Assembly (NCBI RefSeq): GCF_036924595.1
Contig: NZ_JAZHRV010000001.1
Span: forward strand, 6,909,501-6,973,500
DNA from: Bradyrhizobium algeriense
GTDB lineage: Bacteria > Pseudomonadota > Alphaproteobacteria > Rhizobiales > Xanthobacteraceae
Length of the DNA stretch: 64,000 nt
Direction of reading: 5' to 3'
Under the pieces are notes generated by a model, which was not told the DNA's origin, did not search any database, and was given only the letters and a program-made list of their open reading frames with translations. Of the stretch, positions 36,483-43,557 are shown piece by piece. The translations under genes and the position numbers were made by a program. Positions within the stretch are counted from its first letter, which is position 1. The number at the start of each line of letters is the position of its first letter.

Positions 36483-36890
36483 ATGTCACCGGTCTCGCTG
36501 CTGCTCAATATCATCTGGATCGTTCTCGGCGGCGCATGGATGGCGTTCGGCTGGCTGGTTGCCGCCGTCGTCATGGCGATCACGATCATCGGGATTCCCT
36601 GGGCGCGGGCCGCATTCAACATCGCGGCCTATACCTTGTTCCCGTTCGGCTTCACGGCGATCTCGCGCGACGCGTATACGGGCCAAGAGGATATCGGCAC
36701 CGGGCCGCTCGGAGTGATCGGCAACATTTTCTGGCTGGTGCTGGCGGGATGGTGGCTGGCGCTCGGGCACTTGGTCACGGCCGTGGTGCTTGCCGTGACC
36801 ATCATCGGGATTCCCTTTGCCTGGGCACACCTGAAGCTTGCCGGAATCGCGCTGTGGCCGATCGGCAAGATCATCGTTCCCACGGCTTAA
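36483..36890 (+). CDS. YccF-family inner-membrane protein
   Basis: A 135-residue protein of the YccF family with two internal repeats, each a pair of hydrophobic helices and the hallmark TIIGIPWARA / TIIGIPFAWA. Repeat 1 is LLLNIIWIVLGGAWMAFGWL plus AITIIGIPWARAAFNIA; repeat 2 is NIFWLVLAGWWLALGHLVT plus AVTIIGIPFAWAHLKLAG. The start at 36483 opens directly with the first helix. Function is unknown. It ends 27 bp from the convergent universal stress protein gene. Confidence 0.92.
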   Translation: MSPVSLLLNIIWIVLGGAWMAFGWLVAAVVMAITIIGIPWARAAFNIAAYTLFPFGFTAISRDAYTGQEDIGTGPLGVIGNIFWLVLAGWWLALGHLVTAVVLAVTIIGIPFAWAHLKLAGIALWPIGKIIVPTA

Positions 36891-36917
36891 GTTTCAGGCC
36901 AGCCCAGGTAAGCCTTC

Positions 36918-37394
36918 TTATCCCGAGGCCACCGTTTCCGCCGGCTTCAGCCGCTCGAACTCGGCATCGCTGATCTCGGTCTGGGCCACCAGCACGCTGC
37001 AGCGCAGGCGCTTGACCAGATAGCTGCCGATCGAGCCGAACCAGCGCGCCAGCGTCCCCTGCGGGCGATGGCCGACGACGACGAGATGCGCGCCGATTTC
37101 TTCGACAACCTCGGCGATTTTCTGCCCGGCATCGCCGACCTCGAGCCGAGTGGTCGGTGTAAATCCCAGCGCCTTCAGCCGCTCGGCGCCTTCGTTCAGG
37201 ATGGCCTTGTAATCCTCGGTTTGCAGCTCGATCGGGATCGTGAGCCCGGCCTCGGGCGTCATGATCGAGGAAACCTCGACGACAGCCAGCAAAAAGACCT
37301 CGGAACGGCAGAGTTGTGCGAGCTTTGCGCCCTCCCGCAACGCGCGCCGCCCCTCGACCGAACCGTCATAGGCGAGAAGAACCTTCTTATACAT
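36918..37394 (-). CDS. Universal stress protein (UspA family)
   Basis: A 158-residue cytoplasmic UspA-fold protein. It opens YKKVLLAYDGSVEGRRALRE, with Asp10 in the nucleotide-binding position, and carries the ATP-type motif G-H-x-x-x-G (VVVGHRPQGTLARWFGSIGS) and SYLVKRLRCSVLV. Therefore ATP binding is likely. The C-terminus (SDAEFERLKPAETVASG) is a short tail. It follows the TRAP operon on the same strand after a 215 bp gap with no gene, so it likely has its own promoter. Confidence 0.92.
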   Translation of the reverse strand: MYKKVLLAYDGSVEGRRALREGAKLAQLCRSEVFLLAVVEVSSIMTPEAGLTIPIELQTEDYKAILNEGAERLKALGFTPTTRLEVGDAGQKIAEVVEEIGAHLVVVGHRPQGTLARWFGSIGSYLVKRLRCSVLVAQTEISDAEFERLKPAETVASG

Positions 37395-37609
37395 CGGACG
37401 TCCCCATCCATGATCTAGAAGATCGTCAAGACTAGCACCAATTCGCCGGAGCGGATCAGAATTTTGACGGAGGACGAAGCCGCGCCTTGCCACCTTGGTC
37501 GATCCGCCGCCTGCTGCGCCCGGCCGCGATCGAACGGTCTCGATGGGGAACAGGCGATCCCTGCCACAATTGCGTGCCCGCGCCGGGCGAATAGCCCGGC
37601 AAGCGCGGG

Positions 37610-38950
37610 CTAGGGACAGATATATCCGGCGCCGTTGGGGTTTTTGAAACAGCCAACCGATTCCGGCAGCAGGTGCCGCGGCAGCCACAGCACGATTTCA
37701 GGAAAGAAGATGCAGAACGCGATCGCCGCAAAGAACACGATGTAAATGGGGAACGACGCCAGCATCGCTCGGCCAAAGCGCACCCCGACGAATTTCGATG
37801 CCATCAGCAGCGCAAGCCCGTAAGGCGGCGTGATCAGCCCAAATGCCAGCGTGACGATGATGACGACGCCCATGTGCACCGGATTGATATCGGCGTTCTT
37901 GGTCAGATCGTCGATGATGGGCATGAAAATGATGATCGCGGGTATCGCATCGATGAAGTCGCCGACCACGACGAACAGGGCGACCAGCAACAGCATGATC
38001 AGGAAGGGATCGCCGCCGGCCGCCGACGAAATCCAGCCTGATACCACGGCCGGGCCGCGCAGATATGCCAGCATCCAGCCGAACACCGATGCGGCGCCGA
38101 TGGTGATGAGCGGAATGGAATAGAGCAGCCCGGTCATCGCCATGTCGCGCGGCAAGTGCCGGTAATGCCGGCGATTGAGCAACGGGATCGCCACGAACAC
38201 GATATAGGCCACGGCAATGATGCCAGCTTCGGTCGGCGTGAACTGGCCGGTCAGGATGCCGCCCATGATGATGAACGGGATCATCAGCGGCACGGCCGCC
38301 GCCTTCGTGGCGTTGGCGAACGCGCCAAACGTGGCGCGCTCGCGCTTGATGCCAACCGGCCCGAAGAAGAAACTGTAGATCATCAGCCCGATGCCCACGA
38401 ACACGCCGGGCACCACGCCGCCGAGAAACAACCCGCCGATCGACACGTTGCCGGTCGCGCCGTACACTACGGCCATGATGCTGGGCGGAATGAGATTGGC
38501 CATCGTCGAGGCCGAGGCGATCAGCGCCGCCGTAAAGGCCAGGTCGTAACCTTCCCGCTTCATTTCCGGCGCCAGCGTTCGCGACAGGATGGCGACGTCG
38601 GCGGCGGAGGAGCCTGAGATGCCCGCGAAGAACATGCTGAAGATCGTCACCACCTGCGCCAGACCGCCACGCAAATGCCCGACCATCGTTTGCGACAACC
38701 TGATCATGCGGACGGTAACGTTCGCCGAGGTCATGAGATCGCCGACCAGCAGGAAGAACGGCACCGCGAGCAGGGCTTCGGTATCCATCCCGTTGAAGAG
38801 CTGCGCCATCATCGAGGCCAGGCTTACCGGCGTGAACGCCGTCACCACCAGCACGGCCGCGATAAGGGCAAAGGCCACCGGCACGCCCATATAACCGAAG
38901 AACAGGAAGAGAAATCCCATCAAGAAGATGAGCGCGCCATTGGTCGTCAC
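37610..38950 (-). CDS. TRAP transporter large permease (DctM), system 1
   Basis: A 446-residue inner-membrane protein of the DctM family with about 12 hydrophobic segments, for example LIFLMGFLFLFFGYMGVPVA, MFFAGISGSSAADVAILSRT, NLIPPSIMAVVYGATGNVSI and FGLITPPYGLALLMASKF. These match the sodium/substrate elevator core of TRAP carriers. The start is a GTG at 38950 preceded by GAGGAAA; the dctQ frame reads into the same bases (GTGA overlap), so translation is coupled. Encoded with dctQ and dctP, and facing a GntR regulator across a palindromic operator. Confidence 0.93.
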   Translation of the reverse strand: MTTNGALIFLMGFLFLFFGYMGVPVAFALIAAVLVVTAFTPVSLASMMAQLFNGMDTEALLAVPFFLLVGDLMTSANVTVRMIRLSQTMVGHLRGGLAQVVTIFSMFFAGISGSSAADVAILSRTLAPEMKREGYDLAFTAALIASASTMANLIPPSIMAVVYGATGNVSIGGLFLGGVVPGVFVGIGLMIYSFFFGPVGIKRERATFGAFANATKAAAVPLMIPFIIMGGILTGQFTPTEAGIIAVAYIVFVAIPLLNRRHYRHLPRDMAMTGLLYSIPLITIGAASVFGWMLAYLRGPAVVSGWISSAAGGDPFLIMLLLVALFVVVGDFIDAIPAIIIFMPIIDDLTKNADINPVHMGVVIIVTLAFGLITPPYGLALLMASKFVGVRFGRAMLASFPIYIVFFAAIAFCIFFPEIVLWLPRHLLPESVGCFKNPNGAGYICP

Positions 38951-39497
38951 AGCGCTTTCCTCTTCTCGTCGGTGTGTGCAACGTGCCGGCAAAGCCGTTC
39001 TTCCAGCCATTGACCATCTGCTCGATTGTGAAAATGGCGACCAGCAGACCAGACAGCGGAATGGCCGCGTACAAGCTCGACAGCGGCGTCATCGACGGCA
39101 TGCGTAGGCTCTTGAAGCCGTCCAGGAAGTTCAAGTAGCCGAAATAGATCATGCAAGAGGCGACGCCGAGCACCACCAGCCGGTTGAACAGCTCGAAGAA
39201 CAGCCGCGTGTTGCCGGTCAGTGATTCCGCCAGCACGGCGAGATAAAGGTGATCGTTGCGCCGCGTCGCCGCGCCGACGCCGATGAAGATGCCATAAATG
39301 AAGAATGTCATCGTCGCCTCCTGGAGCCAGAGCCAGGGGTGGCCGATGGTGCGGGTGACGACGTCGCACATCACCAGGACAGAGAATCCGGTGATGGCGA
39401 TGGCGCAGAGAATCATCAGAACCTGTTCGAGCCAGTCGAGCGCGCGCCATTTCAGGTAGCGCTGCTCCTCCAGCACGAGGCTATTGAATCCGTGCAT
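38947..39497 (-). CDS. TRAP transporter small permease (DctQ), system 1, probable 3'-end frameshift
   Basis: A four-helix DctQ protein of about 180 residues: VLMILCAIAITGFSVLVMCD, MTFFIYGIFIGVGAA, LVVLGVASCMIYFGYLNF and LYAAIPLSGLLVAIFTIEQM; the family signature PWLWLQEATM is present. As written the frame does not stop: after NGFAGTLHT it runs on for more than 400 further codons antisense-free through dctM in another frame. Removing two bases from the GTGTGTG run (38972-38978 on the plus strand) gives LHTDEKRKAL and a stop at 38947 that overlaps the dctM GTG start, the usual arrangement. Coordinates here follow that reading. Start ATG at 39497. Confidence 0.75.
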
Positions 39498-39570
39498 GAT
39501 CGATTCTCGAATCCGCGATGAAGAGACAGCGCGGCGGGAAGCCACCGCTCCCGCCGCGAGAGCCCGCTAC

Positions 39571-40578
39571 CTACTGGACGTTACGCACCATGCCGAGGAC
39601 CTTGACAGCGTTCGGTCCGAGATCGGACGCCAGCTTGTCCTGGATCGGCTTGCTGATGGCCATGAAGCCGCTCTTGTCGACGGTCTTGACGACCTTGACG
39701 CCGATCTTCTCGAGCTTTGCCTGCGCTTCATGCTCGAGCTTGAAGGCCGCCGTCGGTTCGTTGCGGCTGACCTCGTCGGCGGCCGCCTGCACCCATTTCT
39801 TCTGCTCGTCGCTCAGACTGCTCCATACCTTGTCGCTGACGAACAGAGCGGCATTGTTCGCTTCGTGTTCGGTGAGCGAGAGCACCGGGGCGGGTTCGTA
39901 GTGCTTGTTGACAAGATAGTTGTTGATGCCGTTCTCGGCCATGTCGACGACGCCGGTCTGCAGCGAGGTGTAGACTTCACCGAACGGCATGTGCACGACC
40001 TGGGCGCCGTAAGCCGGGAAGAGGGTATCTTCGGTCACGGTGGCCTGCACCCGCACCTTGACGCCTTTGAGGTCCGCAACCGCCTGCACCGGCTTCTTGC
40101 CGTACATGTGCCGCAGGCCTTGCGAGCCCAGCCCCAGCATGTGCGCGCCCTTCATCTTGGCCGCATATAATTCCTTCATTGCCGCAATGACGGCGGGATC
40201 GCCGAGCACCTTGATGGCGTGCGCTTCATCGCGGAAGATGTAGTGAAGCGAGAATACGCCCGATTCCGGCTGCGCGGTCGAGGCGTTGGCGGTCGACAGC
40301 ATCACAAAATCGATGTCGCCGGTCTGGACCTTTTGCAGGGTCTGCGCCTCGGTGCCGAGCTGGGCACCGGGATACTGATTGATCGAGAGCGTGCCCTTGC
40401 TCAGTTCAGTCAGCTTCTTGTTGAACATCTCCGCGCCGATGCCGTAGCCGCTGTTCTTGGGCTGGTCGTAGGCGAACGAGAATTCGCGCTTCTGCGCTGA
40501 CGCCGACGACGACACCATGGCAATGGCGACGCCCAGCAGAATTCCGCGCGCAAACGGCAGATACCGTGAAACGGACAT
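39571..40578 (-). CDS. TRAP transporter substrate-binding protein (DctP), system 1
   Basis: A 335-residue periplasmic binding protein. A signal peptide ends SSSASAQ; the mature part has the DctP pattern KLTELSKGTLSINQYPGAQL, GTEAQTLQKVQTGDIDFVML, ADLKGVKVRVQATVTEDTLF and VVHMPFGEVYTSLQTGVVDM. The Arg of KVRVQ is the usual carboxylate-binding residue, so an organic acid is likely. GGGAGGAG precedes the ATG. First gene of dctP-dctQ-dctM; the divergent GntR gene and its palindrome lie immediately upstream. Confidence 0.93.
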   Translation of the reverse strand: MSVSRYLPFARGILLGVAIAMVSSSASAQKREFSFAYDQPKNSGYGIGAEMFNKKLTELSKGTLSINQYPGAQLGTEAQTLQKVQTGDIDFVMLSTANASTAQPESGVFSLHYIFRDEAHAIKVLGDPAVIAAMKELYAAKMKGAHMLGLGSQGLRHMYGKKPVQAVADLKGVKVRVQATVTEDTLFPAYGAQVVHMPFGEVYTSLQTGVVDMAENGINNYLVNKHYEPAPVLSLTEHEANNAALFVSDKVWSSLSDEQKKWVQAAADEVSRNEPTAAFKLEHEAQAKLEKIGVKVVKTVDKSGFMAISKPIQDKLASDLGPNAVKVLGMVRNVQ

Positions 40579-40680
40579 TGAACTCCTCCCCTGCTTCGCC
40601 GCTTTTGCGGACTGATTGTCGCCATCACCCCATAGGGCCCCGGCGTCCGCCCCATTATGACCGAAGCCGACGTGTTAACA

Positions 40681-40708
40681 AGATAGTATTTTAGATTGTA
40701 TACTATCT
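40681..40708. promoter_or_regulatory. Palindromic operator, GntR-type
   Basis: AGATAGTAT (40681-40689) and ATACTATCT (40700-40708) are perfect 9-base inverted arms around a 10-base spacer. Inside, ATTGTATACTAT (40695-40706) resembles the ATTGTATACAAT-type site of VanR/FadR-group GntR proteins. It lies in the 153 bp divergent gap between dctP and the GntR gene, 24 bases before the regulator's ATG, in an AT-rich island within GC-rich DNA. Probable site of autoregulation and TRAP control. Confidence 0.7.
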
Positions 40709-40731
40709 GGGCCGGTGGCAGATTGGCCTTC

Positions 40732-41478
40732 ATGGCGACTGCCAAAACCTCGAAAAAGCTGCCCTCTCGCCGCGACGCTGCGACAGCCGCCGGGATTCCC
40801 TCCCCGGCCGAGGCGCAGCGCGAACCAATCGCGCATGTGATCGCCAGGAAGCTCGAGGAAGACGTCGTGCTGGGAAGACGCCATCCACGCGAGCGCCTGG
40901 TCGAGCAGGATCTCTGCGCGGCCTTCGACACCCATCGCGGCGACATCCGGCTCGCGCTGTTCGAATTGGAAAAGCGCGGCATCGTCGAGCGCATCCCCAA
41001 CCGCGGCGCGATCGTGCGCGATCTCAAGCCGCGGGAGGTGAGCGAGATTTATAGCGTGCGCGAGGAACTCGAAGTGATGGCCGTGCGGATTCTGCCGTTC
41101 CCGGTGGCGGCCGCCGACATCGTCAAACTCGAGGACGTGCAACGCGAGCACGGCAAGGCCGTCGATGCCGGCGACCTCCTCGCGGTGTTCCACAGCAATG
41201 TGCAATTCCACCGTGCCCTGTTCGGGCTATGCGGCAATGGCTGCCTGATCGAGACGATCGAGAATCTGGCGCAAAAGGTCTCCGGCATCCGCTCCTACGC
41301 CTACGCCAACCCGGGCGCGCTCAACGACGCCCGCCAGGACCATATGGCGATGATCGAGGCCCTGCGGCACTCGCGCCGCGACGAATTGATCATGCTGACG
41401 CGGCGTCACCTCAAACCGGCGGAGCAGGCCTATATCCGCGCCTACCGGCAGCGCTTCGGCGACGGCGCGGGCGCCTGA
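40732..41478 (+). CDS. GntR-family regulator, FadR/FCD type
   Basis: A 248-residue repressor-type regulator. The N-terminal winged helix reads EPIAHVIARKLEEDVVLGRR, RERLVEQDLCAAFDTHRGDI, RLALFELEKRGIVERIPNRG, and the C-terminal helical FCD domain has Asp/His metal-site residues in VFHSNVQFHRALFGLCGN, RQDHMAMIEAL and MLTRRHLKPAEQAYI. The FCD pocket usually binds organic acids or sugar acids, matching a TRAP-type dctPQM operon facing it. The ATG at 40732 leaves the palindrome upstream; a start at 40696 would lie inside the operator. Confidence 0.92.
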   Translation: MATAKTSKKLPSRRDAATAAGIPSPAEAQREPIAHVIARKLEEDVVLGRRHPRERLVEQDLCAAFDTHRGDIRLALFELEKRGIVERIPNRGAIVRDLKPREVSEIYSVREELEVMAVRILPFPVAAADIVKLEDVQREHGKAVDAGDLLAVFHSNVQFHRALFGLCGNGCLIETIENLAQKVSGIRSYAYANPGALNDARQDHMAMIEALRHSRRDELIMLTRRHLKPAEQAYIRAYRQRFGDGAGA

Positions 41479-41547
41479 CGCACCCCAAAACGATTCCCGC
41501 GGGGCCGTTGCCCCTGCCCGGCCAATCGGCTAAATGAACCCTTAGAA

Positions 41548-41624
41548 GCACCCGTAGCTCAGCTGGATAGAGCGTTGCCCTCCGAAGGCAAAGGTCACAC
41601 GTTCGAATCGTGTCGGGTGCGCCA
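41548..41624 (+). tRNA. tRNA-Arg(CCG)
   Basis: A 77-base cloverleaf. The acceptor GCACCCG (41548-41554) pairs with CGGGTGC (41614-41620); G is the discriminator and CCA is encoded. The D-arm is GCTCAGCTGGATAGAGC. The anticodon stem TTGCC/GGCAA encloses the loop CTCCGAA, giving anticodon CCG (codon CGG, Arg). The T-arm is ACACGTTCGAATCGTGT. All stems are perfect. Confidence 0.95.
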
Positions 41625-41750
41625 TTTCATGCTAACTGCGAACGTCGAGAGCCGCCGATTCCACGCTCGCAGCGGCGATAAGTGTCCGCAGCAGTTCGGT
41701 TTTGCGACGCAAAAGGCGGCGCACTAGGCTGCCGTGCAAGGCCTTCGACC

Positions 41751-42302
41751 ATGAAGAAGCAAGTCCTGTTCATTCAAGGCGGAGGCGCAGGGACCTATGA
41801 TGAATGGGACAACAAGCTCGTCGATAGCTTGAGGCGAGAACTTGGGCCCGGCTACGACGTCCGCTACCCGCGCATGCCGAACGAGGCGAATCCCAGCTAC
41901 ACCATGTGGAAGGCTGCGCTCGCGGAAGAGATCGCCGGCCTCGACGATGGCGCGGTGCTGATAGGCCACTCGCTTGGCGGAACTATTCTGATAAACGCAC
42001 TCGCGGAGGCGCCGCCGAATCGGAAGCTTGCTGGCGTATTCCTCATCGCAGCGCCCTTTGTTGGCGCTGGCGGCTGGCCGAGTGAGGACATCAAGCCAAC
42101 GGCCGAACTCGGCGGGCGACTGCCTCTAAGGACGCCGATCTATCTTTATCACGGCAGCAAGGACGACATTGCGCCGTTTGCGCATGTCGATCTTTACGAG
42201 GGGGCGATACTTGGCGCGATCGTGCATCGGCTCCGCGGCCGCAATCATCAGCTCAACGACGACTTGGCCGAGGTCGCCGCTGGTGTCCGCGCTTTGATGT
42301 GA
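41751..42302 (+). CDS. RBBP9/YdeN-type alpha/beta hydrolase
   Basis: A 183-residue compact serine hydrolase. The opening KKQVLFIQGGGAGTYDEWD supplies the oxyanion glycines; the nucleophile is in VLIGHSLGGTIL (GxSxG); the Asp is in YLYHGSKDDIAPF and the His in GRNHQLNDDL. The small size and lack of a lid match the RBBP9 group. The start at 41751 (MKKQVLF) begins at the first strand; longer upstream reading is unlikely. It follows the tRNA gene on the same strand. Substrate unknown. Confidence 0.9.
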   Translation: MKKQVLFIQGGGAGTYDEWDNKLVDSLRRELGPGYDVRYPRMPNEANPSYTMWKAALAEEIAGLDDGAVLIGHSLGGTILINALAEAPPNRKLAGVFLIAAPFVGAGGWPSEDIKPTAELGGRLPLRTPIYLYHGSKDDIAPFAHVDLYEGAILGAIVHRLRGRNHQLNDDLAEVAAGVRALM

Positions 42303-42431
42303 GGCGGGCCTGCCCAGCCGAAGCCTGCGCCGCCGTGGCCCACTTTGGTCCGGGATTTGGCCTGCGGAAATTTGCGGCTCCTCCCTTACCCAGTTCGCAG
42401 AACGGCAAGTCTTCAAGTCCGGTCAAGTCTT

Positions 42432-42893
42432 TCAACGGCGCTCGTCGCGGGGTTGTTCTCCCGGGCCATGCTCCCGAGCAATCAGATCCTCGAGCCATAT
42501 CGACTCGTTCCCCTCGGCGGGGACGCGCGTCGACTGCAATTGTCTCGTCCAGTTGCAGGCTTGCGGGTGATAAAAGACTTCGCGACCGCCCTTCGCCAGG
42601 ATCGCGAAAAAAACATAGCGCTGTCCAGGTTGAAAGAAGAATTCGCAGTCCAGCGTTGCGTAGACGTCCATCAGCTTGATGGTGCGCGCGAGCCTTTCAT
42701 GGCCTTTCCACACGCGGTCGACCTCAATGAGCCATGCATGGTTTTCTGACTGGACGACCTTGCCGGTAAACACATACTGGGCGCGGTCGAAGCCAGCCTC
42801 GGGAGAGATCGGATCGCAGCGACATGCGTGTGCAGCGCCAGCGCCCCACACCCAGCAGAGCGCCAATACAAGGAGCCTCTCCAGCTTCTTCAT
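42432..42893 (-). CDS. Secreted Cys-rich TIMP/NTR-like hypothetical protein
   Basis: A 153-residue exported protein. A signal peptide (LLVLALCWVWGAGAAHA) ends directly before CRCDPIS, followed by FDRAQYVFTGKVVQ, VDRVWKG, DVYATLDCEFFFQPGQRYVF and FYHPQACNWTR. A mature N-terminal Cys-x-Cys and the pattern of an OB-like fold with F-TGKV and a later Cys resemble the netrin/TIMP-like domain found in bacterial secreted proteins; this is a fold-level resemblance, not a function. GGGAAG precedes the ATG at 42893. It is just upstream of the left copy of the direct repeat. Confidence 0.75.
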   Translation of the reverse strand: MKKLERLLVLALCWVWGAGAAHACRCDPISPEAGFDRAQYVFTGKVVQSENHAWLIEVDRVWKGHERLARTIKLMDVYATLDCEFFFQPGQRYVFFAILAKGGREVFYHPQACNWTRQLQSTRVPAEGNESIWLEDLIAREHGPGEQPRDERR

Positions 42894-43005
42894 TCTTCCC
42901 ACTTCGCCGGTTCCGCGCTCCGTGCTATTCGCGCCTGAGAAGAACACCTCGCGCATGCGAGTGGCACAGGTGGTTGGCAGGAAAGCTGTGGCCACTACCC
43001 GGCGC

Positions 43006-43290
43006 TTAGCTCGCTGCGTCCTTGATCGCGGTTTCGAAAGTCTTTGCGTCGAAAGCTGGCATACTCTGGATCCGCCCCAGACCCTGGGTCGCGTACCAGA
43101 CGGAGAACGCGAGCATCGCCGCCTCATTCGGCGCATCGACGATGTCGACGAAATCGTAGTAGCCCTGCGTGTAGTGGATCGACTCGATCTTGATGCCCAG
43201 CTTGTCGAGCTTTGCCTTGGCCTTGCCGGTTCGGTCCGATTGCTTGCCTGCCCACTCCGGGCTCAGATTACCAAGCAGCACATATTTCAT
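43006..43290 (-). CDS. GYD-domain protein, copy A
   Basis: A 94-residue protein of the GYD family, with MKYVLLGNLSPEWAGKQSDR, KLDKLGIKIESIHYTQGYYD (the GYD-type motif), FVDIVDAPNEAAMLAFSVWY and GRIQSMPAFDAKTFETAI. The fold is a ferredoxin-like alpha/beta barrel; function unknown. It is nearly identical to the gene at 49927, differing at only a few positions (WAGKQSDRTGKAK here, WASKQSDRTSKAK there). It belongs to repeat copy A. Confidence 0.9.
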   Translation of the reverse strand: MKYVLLGNLSPEWAGKQSDRTGKAKAKLDKLGIKIESIHYTQGYYDFVDIVDAPNEAAMLAFSVWYATQGLGRIQSMPAFDAKTFETAIKDAAS

Positions 43291-43429
43291 GGCTACCTCC
43301 ACGTGATGTTGGGTCATAAATGCGCGAAGGACCCCACGATTATACGCCTTCCGCGGACCCGTGCCATGCCGTTGTGCGTAGCGGGAGCGGCAAGATATGG
43401 GTTCCCCGGCCTATCTCGGCCGACAAGCC

Positions 43430-43495
43430 CTACAGCAACTCGCGCGCGGTAGCGACGATAGACGCCCCCGAACTTGCGCTCGAGATAGGCTTCCT
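43430..43495 (-). pseudogene. Truncated isoprenylcysteine methyltransferase-type 3' fragment
   Basis: The minus strand reads EEAYLERKFGGVYRRYRARV, the C-terminus of the complete gene at 50346. Only about 20 codons survive, cut off at 43495 where unrelated sequence begins, and the last codons before the original stop are lost by a short deletion. A relic of the duplication. Confidence 0.8.
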
Positions 43496-43557
43496 CGGGT
43501 ACAATCCCGACCACGAATCAAGCGGCCGGCGCCCCTCATTTCCGCTATAATAGAACC

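Larger units (their letters stand above)
42945..43495. repeat. Direct repeat copy A (551 bp), left border of cassette
   Basis: This segment, from CACCTCGCGCATGCGAGTGG to GATAGGCTTCCTCG, recurs in the same orientation at 49866-50421 with only scattered differences. It contains a whole GYD-domain gene and a short 3' piece of the isoprenylcysteine methyltransferase gene, but its reading of that gene lacks about 9 bases, including part of the C-terminus found in copy B. Flanks of both copies are unrelated beyond these limits. Confidence 0.9.

Noticed and set aside
37698..38946. Continuation of the dctQ frame through dctM
   Set aside because: Arg/His-rich shadow translation of the DctM frame; explained by the dinucleotide frameshift at 38972-38978 and not by a fused protein.
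41548..42302. tRNA-Arg as an integration site for a genomic island
   Set aside because: No integrase gene and no repeated 3' tRNA fragment were found nearby; the direct repeats begin about 1.3 kb away and do not include tRNA sequence.
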